Origin: Antedon mediterranea
Taxonomy: Eukaryota > Echinodermata > Crinoidea > Comatulida > Antedonidae
Length of the DNA stretch: 64,000 nt
Reading direction: 5' to 3'
Assembly (NCBI RefSeq): GCF_964355755.1
Contig: NC_092675.1
Coordinates: 14,707,312 to 14,771,311, forward strand
The translations under genes were made by a program, and so were the position numbers. Positions within the stretch are counted from its first letter, which is position 1. Each line of letters begins with the position of its first letter. Below are positions 34,146 to 45,167 of the stretch, one piece after another. The notes under the pieces are model-generated. The model had not been told where the DNA came from. It ran no database searches and saw nothing but the letters and a program-made list of their open reading frames with translations.

Positions 34146-35023
34146 GTAATAATAATAAATGCAATAGGAAATACTAATATTATGTAAACAATACAATATT
34201 AAGTTAAATTCATAGGCCGATATTATTTTATTATTATAAGGAAATCTGTTTTTGAATGAGAAAAAGCCGTCCCAACACAGATTTGAACCCAGTATCAATA
34301 AAGCTATAACCAGAATAGACCATTATTGTAGCCGGAATTTAGCGTAGACCTACTCGAGGCCTAGTAAGATTAGCTAGAAGAATACAGGTCTACCCGTACC
34401 AATTCCAACTCGTAACCAAATTTTGGTTTACTCGTACCCAAAATGTTGGCTCACTCGCACTCATCAAGGGCTGGCTCGTACTCTTCATGGGCTGACCAGT
34501 ACCCATGTTTAATGCTATTAAAAGTTTGGGTACAGGTTAGCAAAAGTTGGTACGATTTGACCAATTATTTGGGTACGGGTTAGCCAAATTGGGTACGAGT
34601 TGGCATGGGTACGGGTTGACCAGCACCCTAAAAAATGATAAGGGTCAACCCGTACCACTGTGCCAACTCGTTCCCATGCTAGAATACTACTTACAGGTTA
34701 GTTTAGCCTAGCCTGGCTAACCTACCTCACCTCTCACATGCCCTCCTGATAAGTAGGCCGAAAACGCGACCGAAATTACTGGAACCCTAGCCTACTAGGC
34801 CTAGATAGTAGTGATCCGTAGTATAGTACCATGGAACTATAATAAATGGTAGATGTACTAGTACTGTATAGTATAGGCTAACACGTCTGGCTCTACGAGG
34901 CGTTTTTATGCTCATAGGATGGCTTTTTGGGCGTCCCAATGTAGGCCTATGCCTATAGCTAGGACAGATTTCCCATTCCTGCAGCCGGGCCTGTAGCCTG
35001 TGCTCTAGTAGGGCGGCCGGGTG

Positions 35024-35975
35024 GCGATTTTTTTTTTCGTACATAAGTTGGGGACCCCCTCATGAAACGTCACAAAATAAACATGAATAATTCATCAGTT
35101 AAATTTGTTGTTCCGTGTGCACCCAAGCGTATAGCAACAAGAAGTGATTACACAACTGCGATACGATACTTTCTACAGTAGGCCTAGGATTATAAGTCAA
35201 TTCACGTGATTGCCTTCGCGCACTCTTCTTCACACAAAATGTGTCGAGTCGAGGCTAGTCGACAGCTAGGCAAGACAAAACCATGGAGGTATATATTTTT
35301 ATACCTCCATGATTAAACTAAGTAGTAATTCATTGGACATAGCCCAAAGAAAGCTTAGAGCCACAAGAATAAAGAATTGTATATAATTTGTGTACTGTAT
35401 TTTTTTAATTCTGCTATTTTATTATCAAACAATATGCATGTACTCAAAGGAACTTTAAAAATTCCCGTATATGAACACATGAGATGGGAAGATTTGACCC
35501 ACGAGAATAAAAAATGTATTTTTGTGTAATGTTTAATTTTGCTGACTTATTACTCGGATTGTGTCATACCAAAGATAACTATCTTTGGTCATACCTAACA
35601 CACACACATCACACACACCCCCACACAGCTACTACTAGAATAGACACACATGGGTTTAGAGACTAATAATTAGGCCTAATAGTATTAAAATAGAAACTAT
35701 AAATTTAACACGTAATTCTTTAGTAATAAATTATATTAAAAACACCATAAACTAAAGGCTGATTATTTCGACAATCCACACAAAACGCCGCTATCTTCTA
35801 TGAAATCGCACGCCGCAACAACAGCGGAGAATCGTACCGCACTTGTGTGTTCACTTCTTGTTGCTATACGCTTGGGTGCACACGGAACAAGAAAATTTAA
35901 CTGATGAATTATTCATGTTTATTTTGTGACGTTTCATGAGGGGGTCCCCAACTTATGTACGAAAAAAAAAATCGC
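35024..35975. mobile_element. Mutator-like non-autonomous element
   Basis: Terminal inverted repeats of about 145 bp, starting GCGA, a T10 run, CGTACATAAG, differ at only a few positions between the two ends, implying a recent insertion. A 9-bp duplication GGCCGGGTG flanks it (35015-35023, 35976-35984), and the unoccupied site is visible at 23207-23215. Long terminal repeats plus a 9-bp duplication fit Mutator-like elements. There is no transposase. The interior contains a short palindrome at 35283-35310. Confidence 0.75.
35283..35310. repeat. Short ATGGAGGTAT palindrome
   Basis: ATGGAGGTAT and ATACCTCCAT surround a T-rich loop. The same two half-sites form the free-standing insertion at 42348-42371. 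No clear flanking duplication is seen here. Confidence 0.6.
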
Positions 35976-36410
35976 GGCCGGGTGTACCCTGGTCGATTCA
36001 CCCCTGGTCCACTCGTACCGATGCCAACTCGTACTTAACTTCCTACCCTAAACTCGTATCCAACCAAATAATTGGTTGATTTCCCGCTAGACTAGTAGGC
36101 CTAGCCTAGCTACAATATTCATTATGCCCCACTAAAAAGGTAGATGAGCTACTAAACTAATTACGTAATTCGTATAATAATAACAATAATTGACAAGAAG
36201 GCCTAAAAGCGGCGGAAAACCCCTATCCATTCTTGCATGGCAGTACGAAAACCTGCCTATGGTTATACATCATTGTAAATTGTCAACAGACACTGTGCTA
36301 CAGACAGTGTACCGTGTTTTAAAAGTACAGCATTTATAGCAGACAGCAACGTGTATAACTTGCTATAGTTTTACAGATAGCACCTATGGACAGTATCAGA
36401 ATCGGGTGGA

Positions 36411-37235
36411 ATCATCGACTTCCAATCTCTAAAAGATACAGTAGGCCTAATGAACACGAAACCAAAATGTACTTTATGTAACCAAAACAATACTGGAGAC
36501 GAATACCACTATTTATTTATTTGCCCCTTACTTGTTCCCATGCGCCAAATATGCATTCAAAAGTATTATGTCACCCGCCCAAATAGAACCAAAATGCACC
36601 AATTACTTAATACCAGATCCAAAAAAAAACCTATTAAACTTATCTAAATTTATTCATGAAATTTTGTTTTAGTTAGATGTTCCTTTTCGATATATCAATT
36701 ATGTATAAGACCAAATATTTATTTCTGGAAGTGTTTAGTTTGTTTCTGTATAAGATTGAAAGAATGTACCCTGGAAAAGGGTCGATAATGAAATAAAGAA
36801 TCATTTTCATTGTCATTGCATAAACAATTATAGGCCTACTAGTTCTATATCTAATAAGGTATTTCCTGTTTGTTAACACTGTTTAATATATTTTTCCTAT
36901 TGTAATTACGGAGAATATAATGTTGTAAATATATTTCCTTCATGTTGTACGTAAGGTGGGGGGTGGGGAGGGTGCGATTAGTGATTGGTTTTCTAGATTA
37001 AGAGTAATCATGCACTGTATTTAAATTACATGTTGTACTTGTTATGTTTGGAGAAGGGGAGGAGAATGAATGGCTTTTATTACATGTTACCGTATGTAGA
37101 TTAAGTAAGATTACCTATTTTTTGTCTATGTTGTGCTTTCATTATATATTTTTGTTGGACGCACCTTCAAAATGTGAAGTGTGCCACTGTTACAAAAGTG
37201 AAGTTCCGAAATAAATTATTATTATTTTATTAATC
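36411..37235 (+). pseudogene. LINE 3' fragment: ORF2 C-terminal Cys-rich end and 3' UTR
   Basis: 36411-36645 encodes the end of a LINE ORF2: PKCTLCNQNNTGDEYHYLF followed by CPLLVPMR, the C-x2-C...H...C pattern common at the end of CR1/L2-type ORF2 proteins, then a stop near 36645. The 3' UTR ends in AATAAATTATTATTATT at about 37210-37235, a short-repeat tail. The fragment starts exactly where the giant-repeat copy stops. 37236-37418 holds nothing recognisable. Confidence 0.7.
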
Positions 37236-37418
37236 ATTATCAAAACAAAGAAATTACACTTAATTACTAAAACAGGAATTAAAGCTAATTGATTGATGGC
37301 CGAAACAGATACTAATGACCAAAACATGTTTAATCTTATAAACAAATAGTGGACCACAGGCATTTCCAGATTACCCTATGAGGAGTAAATGTGGTGTCTA
37401 TTCACATTTTAATACATT

Positions 37419-38492
37419 GTTCAGACCCATGGCGTTAGACCGTTTTAGCGTACAACGTTACTATCAAGGTCACGTTACAAACCGCAGAGAAAAAAACGAG
37501 GTGTTCAGACCCATAGCGTACGATTATCGTTACAACGGAAGTACGTCATTCAGGTTGTTTCTAGTTGCATATTCATGTGCTCTTACCCACGTGTTTTCAT
37601 CATTATTTCCACTGTATTATAGGCCTAGATCTCAGCCCTACAATTATGAAAAAAATTTGCCGTAAATAAAACATACCTCAGCATTTATTTAAGAAAAATA
37701 TAGTAAAGCCAAATTTCTGTTTCTATTGTTTTTATTTTGTATTAAAAAACATTTTCCCCAGGTTCTTGTGTTACGAAAATAAAGCAGGCCTTCTAATGAT
37801 GAAGAAAAAATTGATTGTGATTAGTCTATCCAGTCCAGTCAAAAGATATATATTCTTTGTTCCAGTCGGTTGAAAATAACCCTTAACTTGCTAATAAAAG
37901 GGACACAGCTCCCCTTGTTTGTTTACTGATTTTTTTAGGAGTTAGGGGGTTTTCAGCATTAAACTTGTCCAGTCTAGTCTGCCTTGTATGATGAATGAGT
38001 GACTTGATTGTCCCACGCTAGTTTTTAGCTTGAATGAAATGCGTGAATGGCTCTAGGCCTAGCTAGGCCTAAAAGCGGATGGGATCGTAGTCCCTATGTT
38101 TAAATACAAGGTGCATGTATTATGTCATTTGTTAGAAAATATAATGGTAATCAGTTGATAATAGTTTGTAGCCTTTGTAACAGTTGTATTTGTAGTGTAG
38201 TTAGGCCTTATTTATTCTGGCCTTTTTGTTATTGAAATCCATCTCACACATTGACGATACAAGATGTCAGCCTAGGTCAAACCTTGTTTCGCGTCATAAC
38301 AGGAAACGTTCTGATTGGATACAACGTTGACTTACAGTAGCGTCGTACGCTAAAACGGTACTATCAACCGTTTTCCACTAAACGCTACAACCGTTGTACG
38401 ACGCGTTGTACGCTAATCCCCAACTGTTCAGACACACATTCTTTTAGCGTCGTACGCTAAAACGGTCTAACGCCATGGGTCTGAACAGGGCC
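37419..38492. mobile_element. Non-autonomous DNA transposon with two-module ends
   Basis: The left end GTTCAGACCCATGGCGTTAG is matched inverted at 38467-38486. The right end continues AGGGCC then TTA; TTA also occurs just left of the element (37409-37411), so a PIF/Harbinger-type 3-bp duplication is possible but the outermost left bases have diverged. A second, weaker copy of the terminal module (GTTCAGACCCATAGCG at ~37502; CTGTTCAGACACAC at ~38425) lies inside each end. The open frame at 37378-37665 is read through terminal-repeat sequence and is not credible. Confidence 0.6.
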
Positions 38493-38495
38493 TTA

Positions 38496-39176
38496 GTCCA
38501 AAAAAAAAAATACTTAATAGCATTCCAAAATGCTGTAAATCAATCAAAATAAAAGAATCAAAAAGCTGAAAGTAATGTACACCCATCTTTTGAGAAAATG
38601 GCACCTGACATTTCTTTACAAAATTTAACAGCACATTTAACATAACACTATGCTATTAAAAGAAATCAAATAAAATGAAAGATAAATTTAAATATTTTAC
38701 TTCTTAAAATCATAGCTGAAATCACGATATAGCATAATGAAATACAATATAATTAAATATTGTTTACGGTAATCTAATAACATACTGTATGTTTCAATTT
38801 CAAAATACGGAAAATAATACTTACGTTAAAACTATTAATAAAAGATATACAGTGAATTAAAAATAAATGATATAATTATAAAGTACACACTATAATTATA
38901 ACGATATACAATTTGTTACAGATAATTTTTAAATGATATAATTATAAAGTACACACTATAATGATAACGATATACAATTTGTTACAGATAATTAAAACTT
39001 AAACAGAGATAATGACATTGACTGCGGTTGATATAATCATAGTTGAAATCACGATATAGCATAATGAATGATACAATTATAATGAAATATTGTTTACGGT
39101 GATCTAATAACATACTGTACACACAATATAACGAAATACAATTTGTCACAGATAATTAAAACTTACACAAAGATAA
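38496..39176. repeat. AT-rich tract with tandem duplications
   Basis: A 60-70-bp unit (ATGATATAATTATAAAGTAC, then CGATATACAATTTGTTACAG) occurs twice in tandem at about 38866-38993. A longer ~330-bp duplication repeats AAATCACGATATAGCATAATG at 38715 and 39045. No gene is seen. It may be 3' flank or LTR-like sequence of the pol relic that follows. Confidence 0.6.
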
Positions 39177-40240
39177 TCACATTGACTGTGGTTTAAGGGT
39201 TATAGGTGAAGTTAAACTTTCACTTAAAATGTGTTGATTTGATGTAAAGCCATATCTGTCAATATTTTTACGGGTTCGAACTGGTCTTAGTGGTGTATTT
39301 GTTGTAGCAGATAAAGTTTCTGTGTCACTAAGATTTGTACTAGGGATGTTGTTGCTAGGTATTATATTTTCTGTATCTGGTGTTTCTTTCTCAATTTCAG
39401 TTGGTACCCCTTTCCCCTCGGCTTCTGAATTGCCGTCAACCGGTGGAGGGTCGACAATAAGATCAGCCTCAACAATTATAGGAAGAAACATACATTTTGT
39501 TAACAGATTGTGGTGAACAGTTCTAAGCTTGTCATTTTTTGTATTTGAAATGGTATAAACTGGAACATCTGGGTGTTTAGAAATTACTATATGAGGAGCT
39601 GATTCCCATTTATTTGCTAGTTTCTGTGTACCTACAATATGTTTACGTTGTACTAATACACGTGCACCAGTTTCTAAGACAGCATCAATTGTTCCTTTAT
39701 CATAAGTTTGCTTTTGTTTATGTCGAGCTTTTTTGAGGCAATCTGTTGCAGTAGTATAAGATCATTCGAGAAGATTTCGCGACTGGTTTACATATTCTTC
39801 ATAGGAATCTGGGTCGGAATCGGATTTAAGGCCGAGAATGACGTCGATTGGTAAATTTGGGTGACGGCCAAAGAAGCATACCCTGTTGAATCATGACGAG
39901 TTGCATTGTATGCATGAACCATATAGGGCTCACAAATTCTTTCAAGTTCAATTTTTCTTTGGAATCTAAAGTACCTAACATGTTCAACAAGGTGCGGTTG
40001 AATCGTTCAGTTTGTCCATTACACTGAGGATGGTAGGGTGTGGTTCGGGATTTGTTAATGTTACATAATTTCCAAAGTTTCTTAATTAAATTGCTTTCAA
40101 AGTTTCGACCTTGGTCAGTGTGAATTTTGGTGGGAATACCATAATGCAAAATAAAAGTTTACCATAATAATTGCTACGGTTTCGGCTTTTTGATCGCGAG
40201 TAGGGTAAACTTGAGAATATTTAGTGAAGTGATCCATTAT

Positions 40241-40870
40241 TGTCACGAGATAAGTTAGATTTATGTTTTTCAGGTACCTTACGATCTTTTTTACAATACA
40301 ATAGAAGTTCATCAGTGCAGAACACGCTTTATATTTCTGTATGTACCAAGTGGTAGTCTGTGATTGGATACTCACTTGCACACACGGTATCACTTGTTAT
40401 GCAAATTAGCAGGATAGAATGTTCTACCACGGGTTTAGATTAGCAGTTGCACAGTTCTGGGCGTAGAGAATAGATGTGGGCTAGGAAAGTGTTGATGTAC
40501 ACCTTGGCTAAGGCACATTATTCAGAATACGTAGATAGAAGGTAGCTAATGCTACACGTTAAAACTGTGAACTCAATAAGCCCAAGTGGGGAAATAACGA
40601 CCATGGTCGGAGGAGAAGCTGATCTCCGTATAAAGTTATTTGTAATAAGAAGTAGTGTAGAGGTAGAGTAGTGATCATTGCAGTATTGGAACACTGTGGA
40701 ACAATTCATTGTGAACGCCGAAGTACACGGATAGAGTCACGTGGACTGTTATTTTGCGTTGATTAGGCCCTATATCCGTTTGAAACGAACTGTATTTGTT
40801 GGACTATTAAATCATTTAAACATATTATTATTACTAGTTTGTGTTTGTGTCGGACAGTAATATCGTGACA
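40241..40870. mobile_element. Solo LTR inside the integrase
   Basis: Begins TGTCACGAGATAAG and ends AATATCGTGACA, so TG...CA with an 8-bp inverted terminal match (TGTCACGA/TCGTGACA). Flanks are ATTAT (40236-40240) and GTTAT (40871-40875), a 5-bp duplication with one change. The integrase reading frame is coherent on both sides: ...GHEHILVIT before it and MDHFTKYSQ after it on the minus strand. It is therefore an insertion of another LTR element that then lost its interior by LTR recombination. Confidence 0.7.
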
Positions 40871-42347
40871 GTTATTACCAGTATATGTTCATGCCCGCCT
40901 TTAGACCTTTCTAATTTTAGGAAGTCCATACCAATTATCTTCATAGGCTCTGAACTAGTTATATTAACCATAGAGTCCCTAGCGTTAATTGGTGTCTTTC
41001 TAAGGGAACAATTCTTACAACTTTCAACCTAACTTTTGACAAATTCAGTCATTTGGGGCCAGAAAAATCTACGTTGGACAAGATCGCGGGTACGTTCTAT
41101 GCCTAAATGACAACCATTATTGTGCAGGCTTTCCCGGGAACTCATGAGGTAACACTAATCGATAGGTTACTTACGTTCCCGTCTACACATCTATTACTAG
41201 TAAATCATCACGCAAATGTAACTTATTCCATTGTCTCAAATATAATTGAATTTCATATGGGTACTTATTTCTCTTAATTAGTTGATTGTGATTTTCAAAT
41301 AAGTATATTACTTGACCGATATTAGGATCATCCCTTTGAGCATTAATTAATTTGTTTAGACAAATGGGGTAGCCTAAAGGAACCTGTTGCAAGGTGAGTG
41401 TTATTGGTGGGACCAAGTGTTGAATAGGAACAGTTTACGGGTGGAAGAAACGGGGTAGGGTCAGTTAAATGTCCATCGCAAACAGCTTGTACTACTTGAG
41501 GAGAGAATTTTGCAGAGGTAAGATGAGTTATTAAAATTGGGTAATTTTAACAGAGTAGAATCAGAATCAGTTCTAGATAAAGCATCAGCTGCATTGTTGT
41601 TTTTACAGGCACATATTTAAGGGTAAACTCAAACTACGATAAAGCAGCAACCCATCGTTGACTGGTGGCATCTTATTTAGCTGTTGTAATTACATATAAA
41701 AGGGGGTTATTATCTGTATAAACTGTAAATATGTTGCCTAACAGGTAATCTCGGAATTTGTCGGTTACTGCCCATTTCAATGCAAGAAACTTATGGGCTG
41801 GATAGCGAGATTCGGAAGGGGTTAAATTTCGGCTTGCATAGGCGATAACACGTTCATTACCATTTCGTTCCTGACTCAGAACTGCACCTAAACCTACTCA
41901 TGAAGCATCGGTACGAACTGTAAATGGTAGAGCATAATCATCACAACTAAGAATAGGAGCTGGTGTTAAAATGGAAATTAAATTATTAAAGGCCTCCTGA
42001 CAATCGCTAGTCGAGATTAAAAGGTTTTGTTGGGTAATAGATTTTTCCTCTTTTCTTTCGTTTAGGGTCGCCCCAAGTCAATCTATATAGTGGGCAGAAA
42101 TTTAAAAATAATCTTTAATGAACCGACGATAATAACCAGAAAAACCCAAGAAACGTTGTACATCACGTCGATTAGTGGGAGTTGGCCATGTTTGAATTTG
42201 ACTAATTTTGTCTGGGTCAGTGGCAACACCATGAGCTGAAATTATATGACCTAAATATCGAACTTCTTTTTGAAGTAGATGACATTTGGATGGTTTAAGT
42301 TTAAGACCATGCTTTCTTAAGCGTTGAAGCACTAGTTCAATACGGGC

Positions 42348-42371
42348 ATGGAGGTATTTTATACCTCCATG
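42348..42371. repeat. 24-bp palindromic insertion with target duplication
   Basis: ATGGAGGTAT, TTT, ATACCTCCAT inserted in the RT coding sequence. ATACGGGC is present on both sides (42340-42347 and 42372-42379; a following A extends it to 9 bp with a shifted boundary). Removing the insert and one repeat joins the RT sequence around the conserved region between YLDD and the GLKLKPSKC segment. The same half-sites occur at 35283-35310. Confidence 0.65.
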
Positions 42372-42770
42372 ATACGGGCAAGGTGTTCTTCAAATGTTGA
42401 AGAAAAAACGAGGATATCATCTAAATATAAAAGTAAAAAAGAGTAGTTCAAACCCCTAAACATGTTTGCATTAGTCGCTGGAAAGTAGCAGGGGCATTTT
42501 TTTTTAATCAAAATGCATCCTATTACATCCAAAAAGACCCATTGGCGTAGTAAATGCTGTTTTAGGCTTGTCACGTTCCTGGTCAACCTCTACTTGCCAA
42601 TACCAAGAAGTAAGATCAAAAGTGGAAAAATATGTGTATTTACCTAGTGCGTCTAATGTATCTTCTATACGAGGTAAAGGAAAAGCATCGTGTACAGTCT
42701 GTTGATTCAATTGCCTATAATCAATGAGCCTTCTACCTTTGCTCAAATTATATCCATTTCTTCTCAGTAG

Positions 42771-42914
42771 TGTGATATCCGATAGTTTGCCGATGAGGGC
42801 AGTAGAGGAGACCGCATTGGTAGAGGAGTAGAGAAGGGAATAGAAAATAAAGACTGTTATTAAACGTTAAATACTGGTTGTTCCTAGCATCATTTCATTG
42901 TTGTCTCTACCATA
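42771..42914 (+). mobile_element. Possible short solo LTR
   Basis: 144 bp starting TGTGATATCCGATAG, containing AATAAAGACTG, ending CTCTACCATA, and flanked by AGTAG at 42766-42770 and 42915-42919. The polyadenylation-like signal and 5-bp flanks suggest a small LTR. The TA (not CA) end and the lack of an empty site keep this tentative. Confidence 0.35.
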
Positions 42915-44960
42915 AGTAGCCTTTTATAAACATTCCCTGTCATTTCAACTTTTGTTATATTGGACAATTATCACAACATTTAATAATATCATTGTGTTTT
43001 GTCTGGTTGAACAATGTTTATTCTATGGAGGTCTACCTGGTTTTCTCTCTGTATTTTTATGAGCTGGGTCAAATTGGATAGAAAACAAACTCCCTAGCTA
43101 CTGTAATTTTTTCTATTTGAAAATTGGGCCAGATTAAATTTCATGAAAAAAGGCCATTATAAATGAAAATATTGGTAAAAATTGTATAAGAATAGTGTTT
43201 TGTTGTATATTTATTTAATGCAAGTCATGTAAAGTTGGTCCACACACAAAATGGCCTATCATTTACCGTTGTGTAATTTGATAATACCACCAATCACCTA
43301 GCTGGGCAAAGTTTTACAGCCTGTGTTCTTGAACTGGGCATTCACATTCATTTGCCAATCACAATTTCCACCTCTCATAGGACTATTATTACAAGAAAAA
43401 GATTAGAAATTTTATTCCCGGAGTCTCTATTGTCTTCTTCTTCTTGAAAACCAAGATCCCTACTAAAAATATTTTCAATATTGTATTCATACTGGGTCTC
43501 TGTTGTGCGGTTTTCGAAAACAGACACTGCCACTAAAAGTTCACAATATTAAGTTTTACGATTTTTGTTGTATTGTCATCAAACACAGTAGGGGTTTTGA
43601 GAGACCTTGAAAACAGGGGACCAACCTAACACAATATTGAAAACTTTTACTGTAAACAGAGATCTCTACTAAAAAATCTTGTATACCGAGTCTCTGTTTT
43701 GGGGTTTTTGAAAATAGAGACCCCTCCCCACAAAAAGTTCACAATATTATGTTCAAGAAGGTGGTGTTTCTCTGTTTCTATGAAATTATGAAAACAGAGA
43801 TTCCTACTAAAAATTCTCAATATTGTGTTTTAGATGGAGCCTTTTGTTTTCAATATTACTTACAAACATAGACCCCACTAAACTGTCAATACTATGTCAT
43901 TCATACAGTACAGTAGGGGGATCAGGCTGGTTTTCTCCCTGGGACATTTTCCATTCCACATTTTCCCATGGACATCTACTACTGGATTTCCGCCGGGGTA
44001 AAATGTCCAAGGGGAAACCAGGCTAGAACCTACAGTAGAATAGTCTCTGTTATCAAGATTTATTGAAAGCAATGACGCCATTCACATTTTCCCAAGTGTG
44101 TTCTCGTCTCTGTTGTAATTGTAAAATTTTGGATTTTGAGTCTCATGCTAATTGTAAGATATATGCCTGAGAAGTACATAACCATCTAAACAATTTAGAA
44201 AGGCAAAATTAAATGTCAATTAAAAGTCAATTTAGCAGCCATTTATATGTTTGGTGGCCATCTTGGATTTGGGAGGACATTTCGGATTCGAACTCAAATT
44301 CTAAATTAAAAGATACATGCTGAGGATAACCTATCCACTTTAAAAAGTTGGAAAAGAACATTTAATAGCCATTATGAATACAGTTAATATAATTTTGGCA
44401 GCCATTTTAAATTTTGGACGCCAACTTGGATTTGAAAAACAAATTAAGCGTGACTCGAAAGATTATGGTATTTGGATAAAAAAAATCCGAGTGGAAAATT
44501 TTATTGAGAAAATATTTTAAAAATCGCTGTTTTATCCTGGTTTGGACCAGTGTAACATTTGACCTCAAATTGTGAGTGTTTTTATTTAAATTCCTGTAAT
44601 CCCGTACCAAATTGCGTTTCACAATTTTCACCCAAAAACTATACCAATGTTTGCATGTAAACATATCAAGTTTGCTATCATTAGATAATTTAAATAGATA
44701 TTATATGATACTTCATTTGATAAAATGTGTTATACCAGTCATACGTTATATCTAAACAAGTGATTAATACCAAATTTGACATATTTGACGTCTAATGACC
44801 TGTTGTGATGTTACCTCCTATATCTTTGTAGACTCGACATACAAGACATGTAACACATATTTATATAAAATAAATGTATAACTTCAATCTTCAGGTATAT
44901 CGGCACCTTAACCAGAAGTGGAAGTCTTTCTCTCATAAAATCACCAACCAAACTTAACTA
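42915..44960. other. Gene-free stretch with degenerate tandem motif and an inverted repeat
   Basis: 43420-43880 repeats, at irregular ~80-130-bp spacing, a motif of the type ACAGAGA(C/T)CCCTACTAAAA with CACAATATTG. 43919-44028 contains facing copies of CTGGTTTTCTCCCTGGGACATTTT-like sequence (GGACATTTTACCCC on the other side), an imperfect ~45-bp inverted repeat. 44030-44960 is AT-rich with no recognisable element. The open frames here have no family resemblance. Confidence 0.5.
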
Positions 44961-45167
44961 ATTCAAATTCAAATTCAAATATTCTTTATTCATCCTCAAT
45001 CATGAAAATATACAACAACAATATATGAGAACATAAAAAAGATGAAAAGGAAACACATAAAAACTCAAAAGAGCTTGATTAGTTGTGTCCCCCTACGTCC
45101 CTAACTAGCCTAAAAAACTAAAACATAAATAATAAAAAAGCTAAATCCTGCAACAAGTATTATTTTA

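Larger units (their letters stand above)
34146..36410. repeat. Third copy of the giant-repeat outer unit
   Basis: Same orientation as the right arm. 34146-34693 matches 19300-19858 and 34694-35014 matches 22883-23206; 35985-36410 matches 23216-23642. It lacks the Harbinger-like element (empty TTA site at 34691-34693) but holds a Mutator-like insertion at 35024. It ends at the same terminal word, GAATCGGGTGGAA. This shows the giant-repeat sequence is a dispersed family. No gene is present. Confidence 0.8.
39177..42765 (-). pseudogene. Ty3-type retrotransposon pol relic (RT-RNase H-integrase)
   Basis: Minus strand, 5' to 3': RT with RLIDYRQLNQQTVHDAFPLP, STFDLTSWYWQ, YLDDILVFS and GLKLKPSKCHLL (42746-42102); RNase H with FTVRTDAS, FLALKWAVTDKF and NNNAADALSRTDSD (~41930-41560); a linker (41416-41183); integrase zinc-finger and core with SCKNCSLRKTP, MKIIGMDFLKLE, FTKYSQVYP, IHTDQGRNFES and HPQCNGQTERFNRTLL (41040-39830); then a C-terminal tail with RTVHHNLL and RPVRTRKNIDRYGF. 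gag, protease and LTRs are absent. Stops interrupt RNase H and there are several frameshifts. A 630-bp solo LTR splits the integrase core and a 24-bp palindrome splits the RT. It is long dead. Confidence 0.85.

Noticed and set aside
37378-37665. 95-codon frame as a gene
   Set aside because: It starts outside and runs through the terminal inverted repeat of the element at 37419-38492; no homology recognised.
44407-44664. 85-codon minus-strand frame near 44.5 kb
   Set aside because: Low-complexity Lys/Phe/Asn-rich product from AT-rich DNA without start context or family signature.
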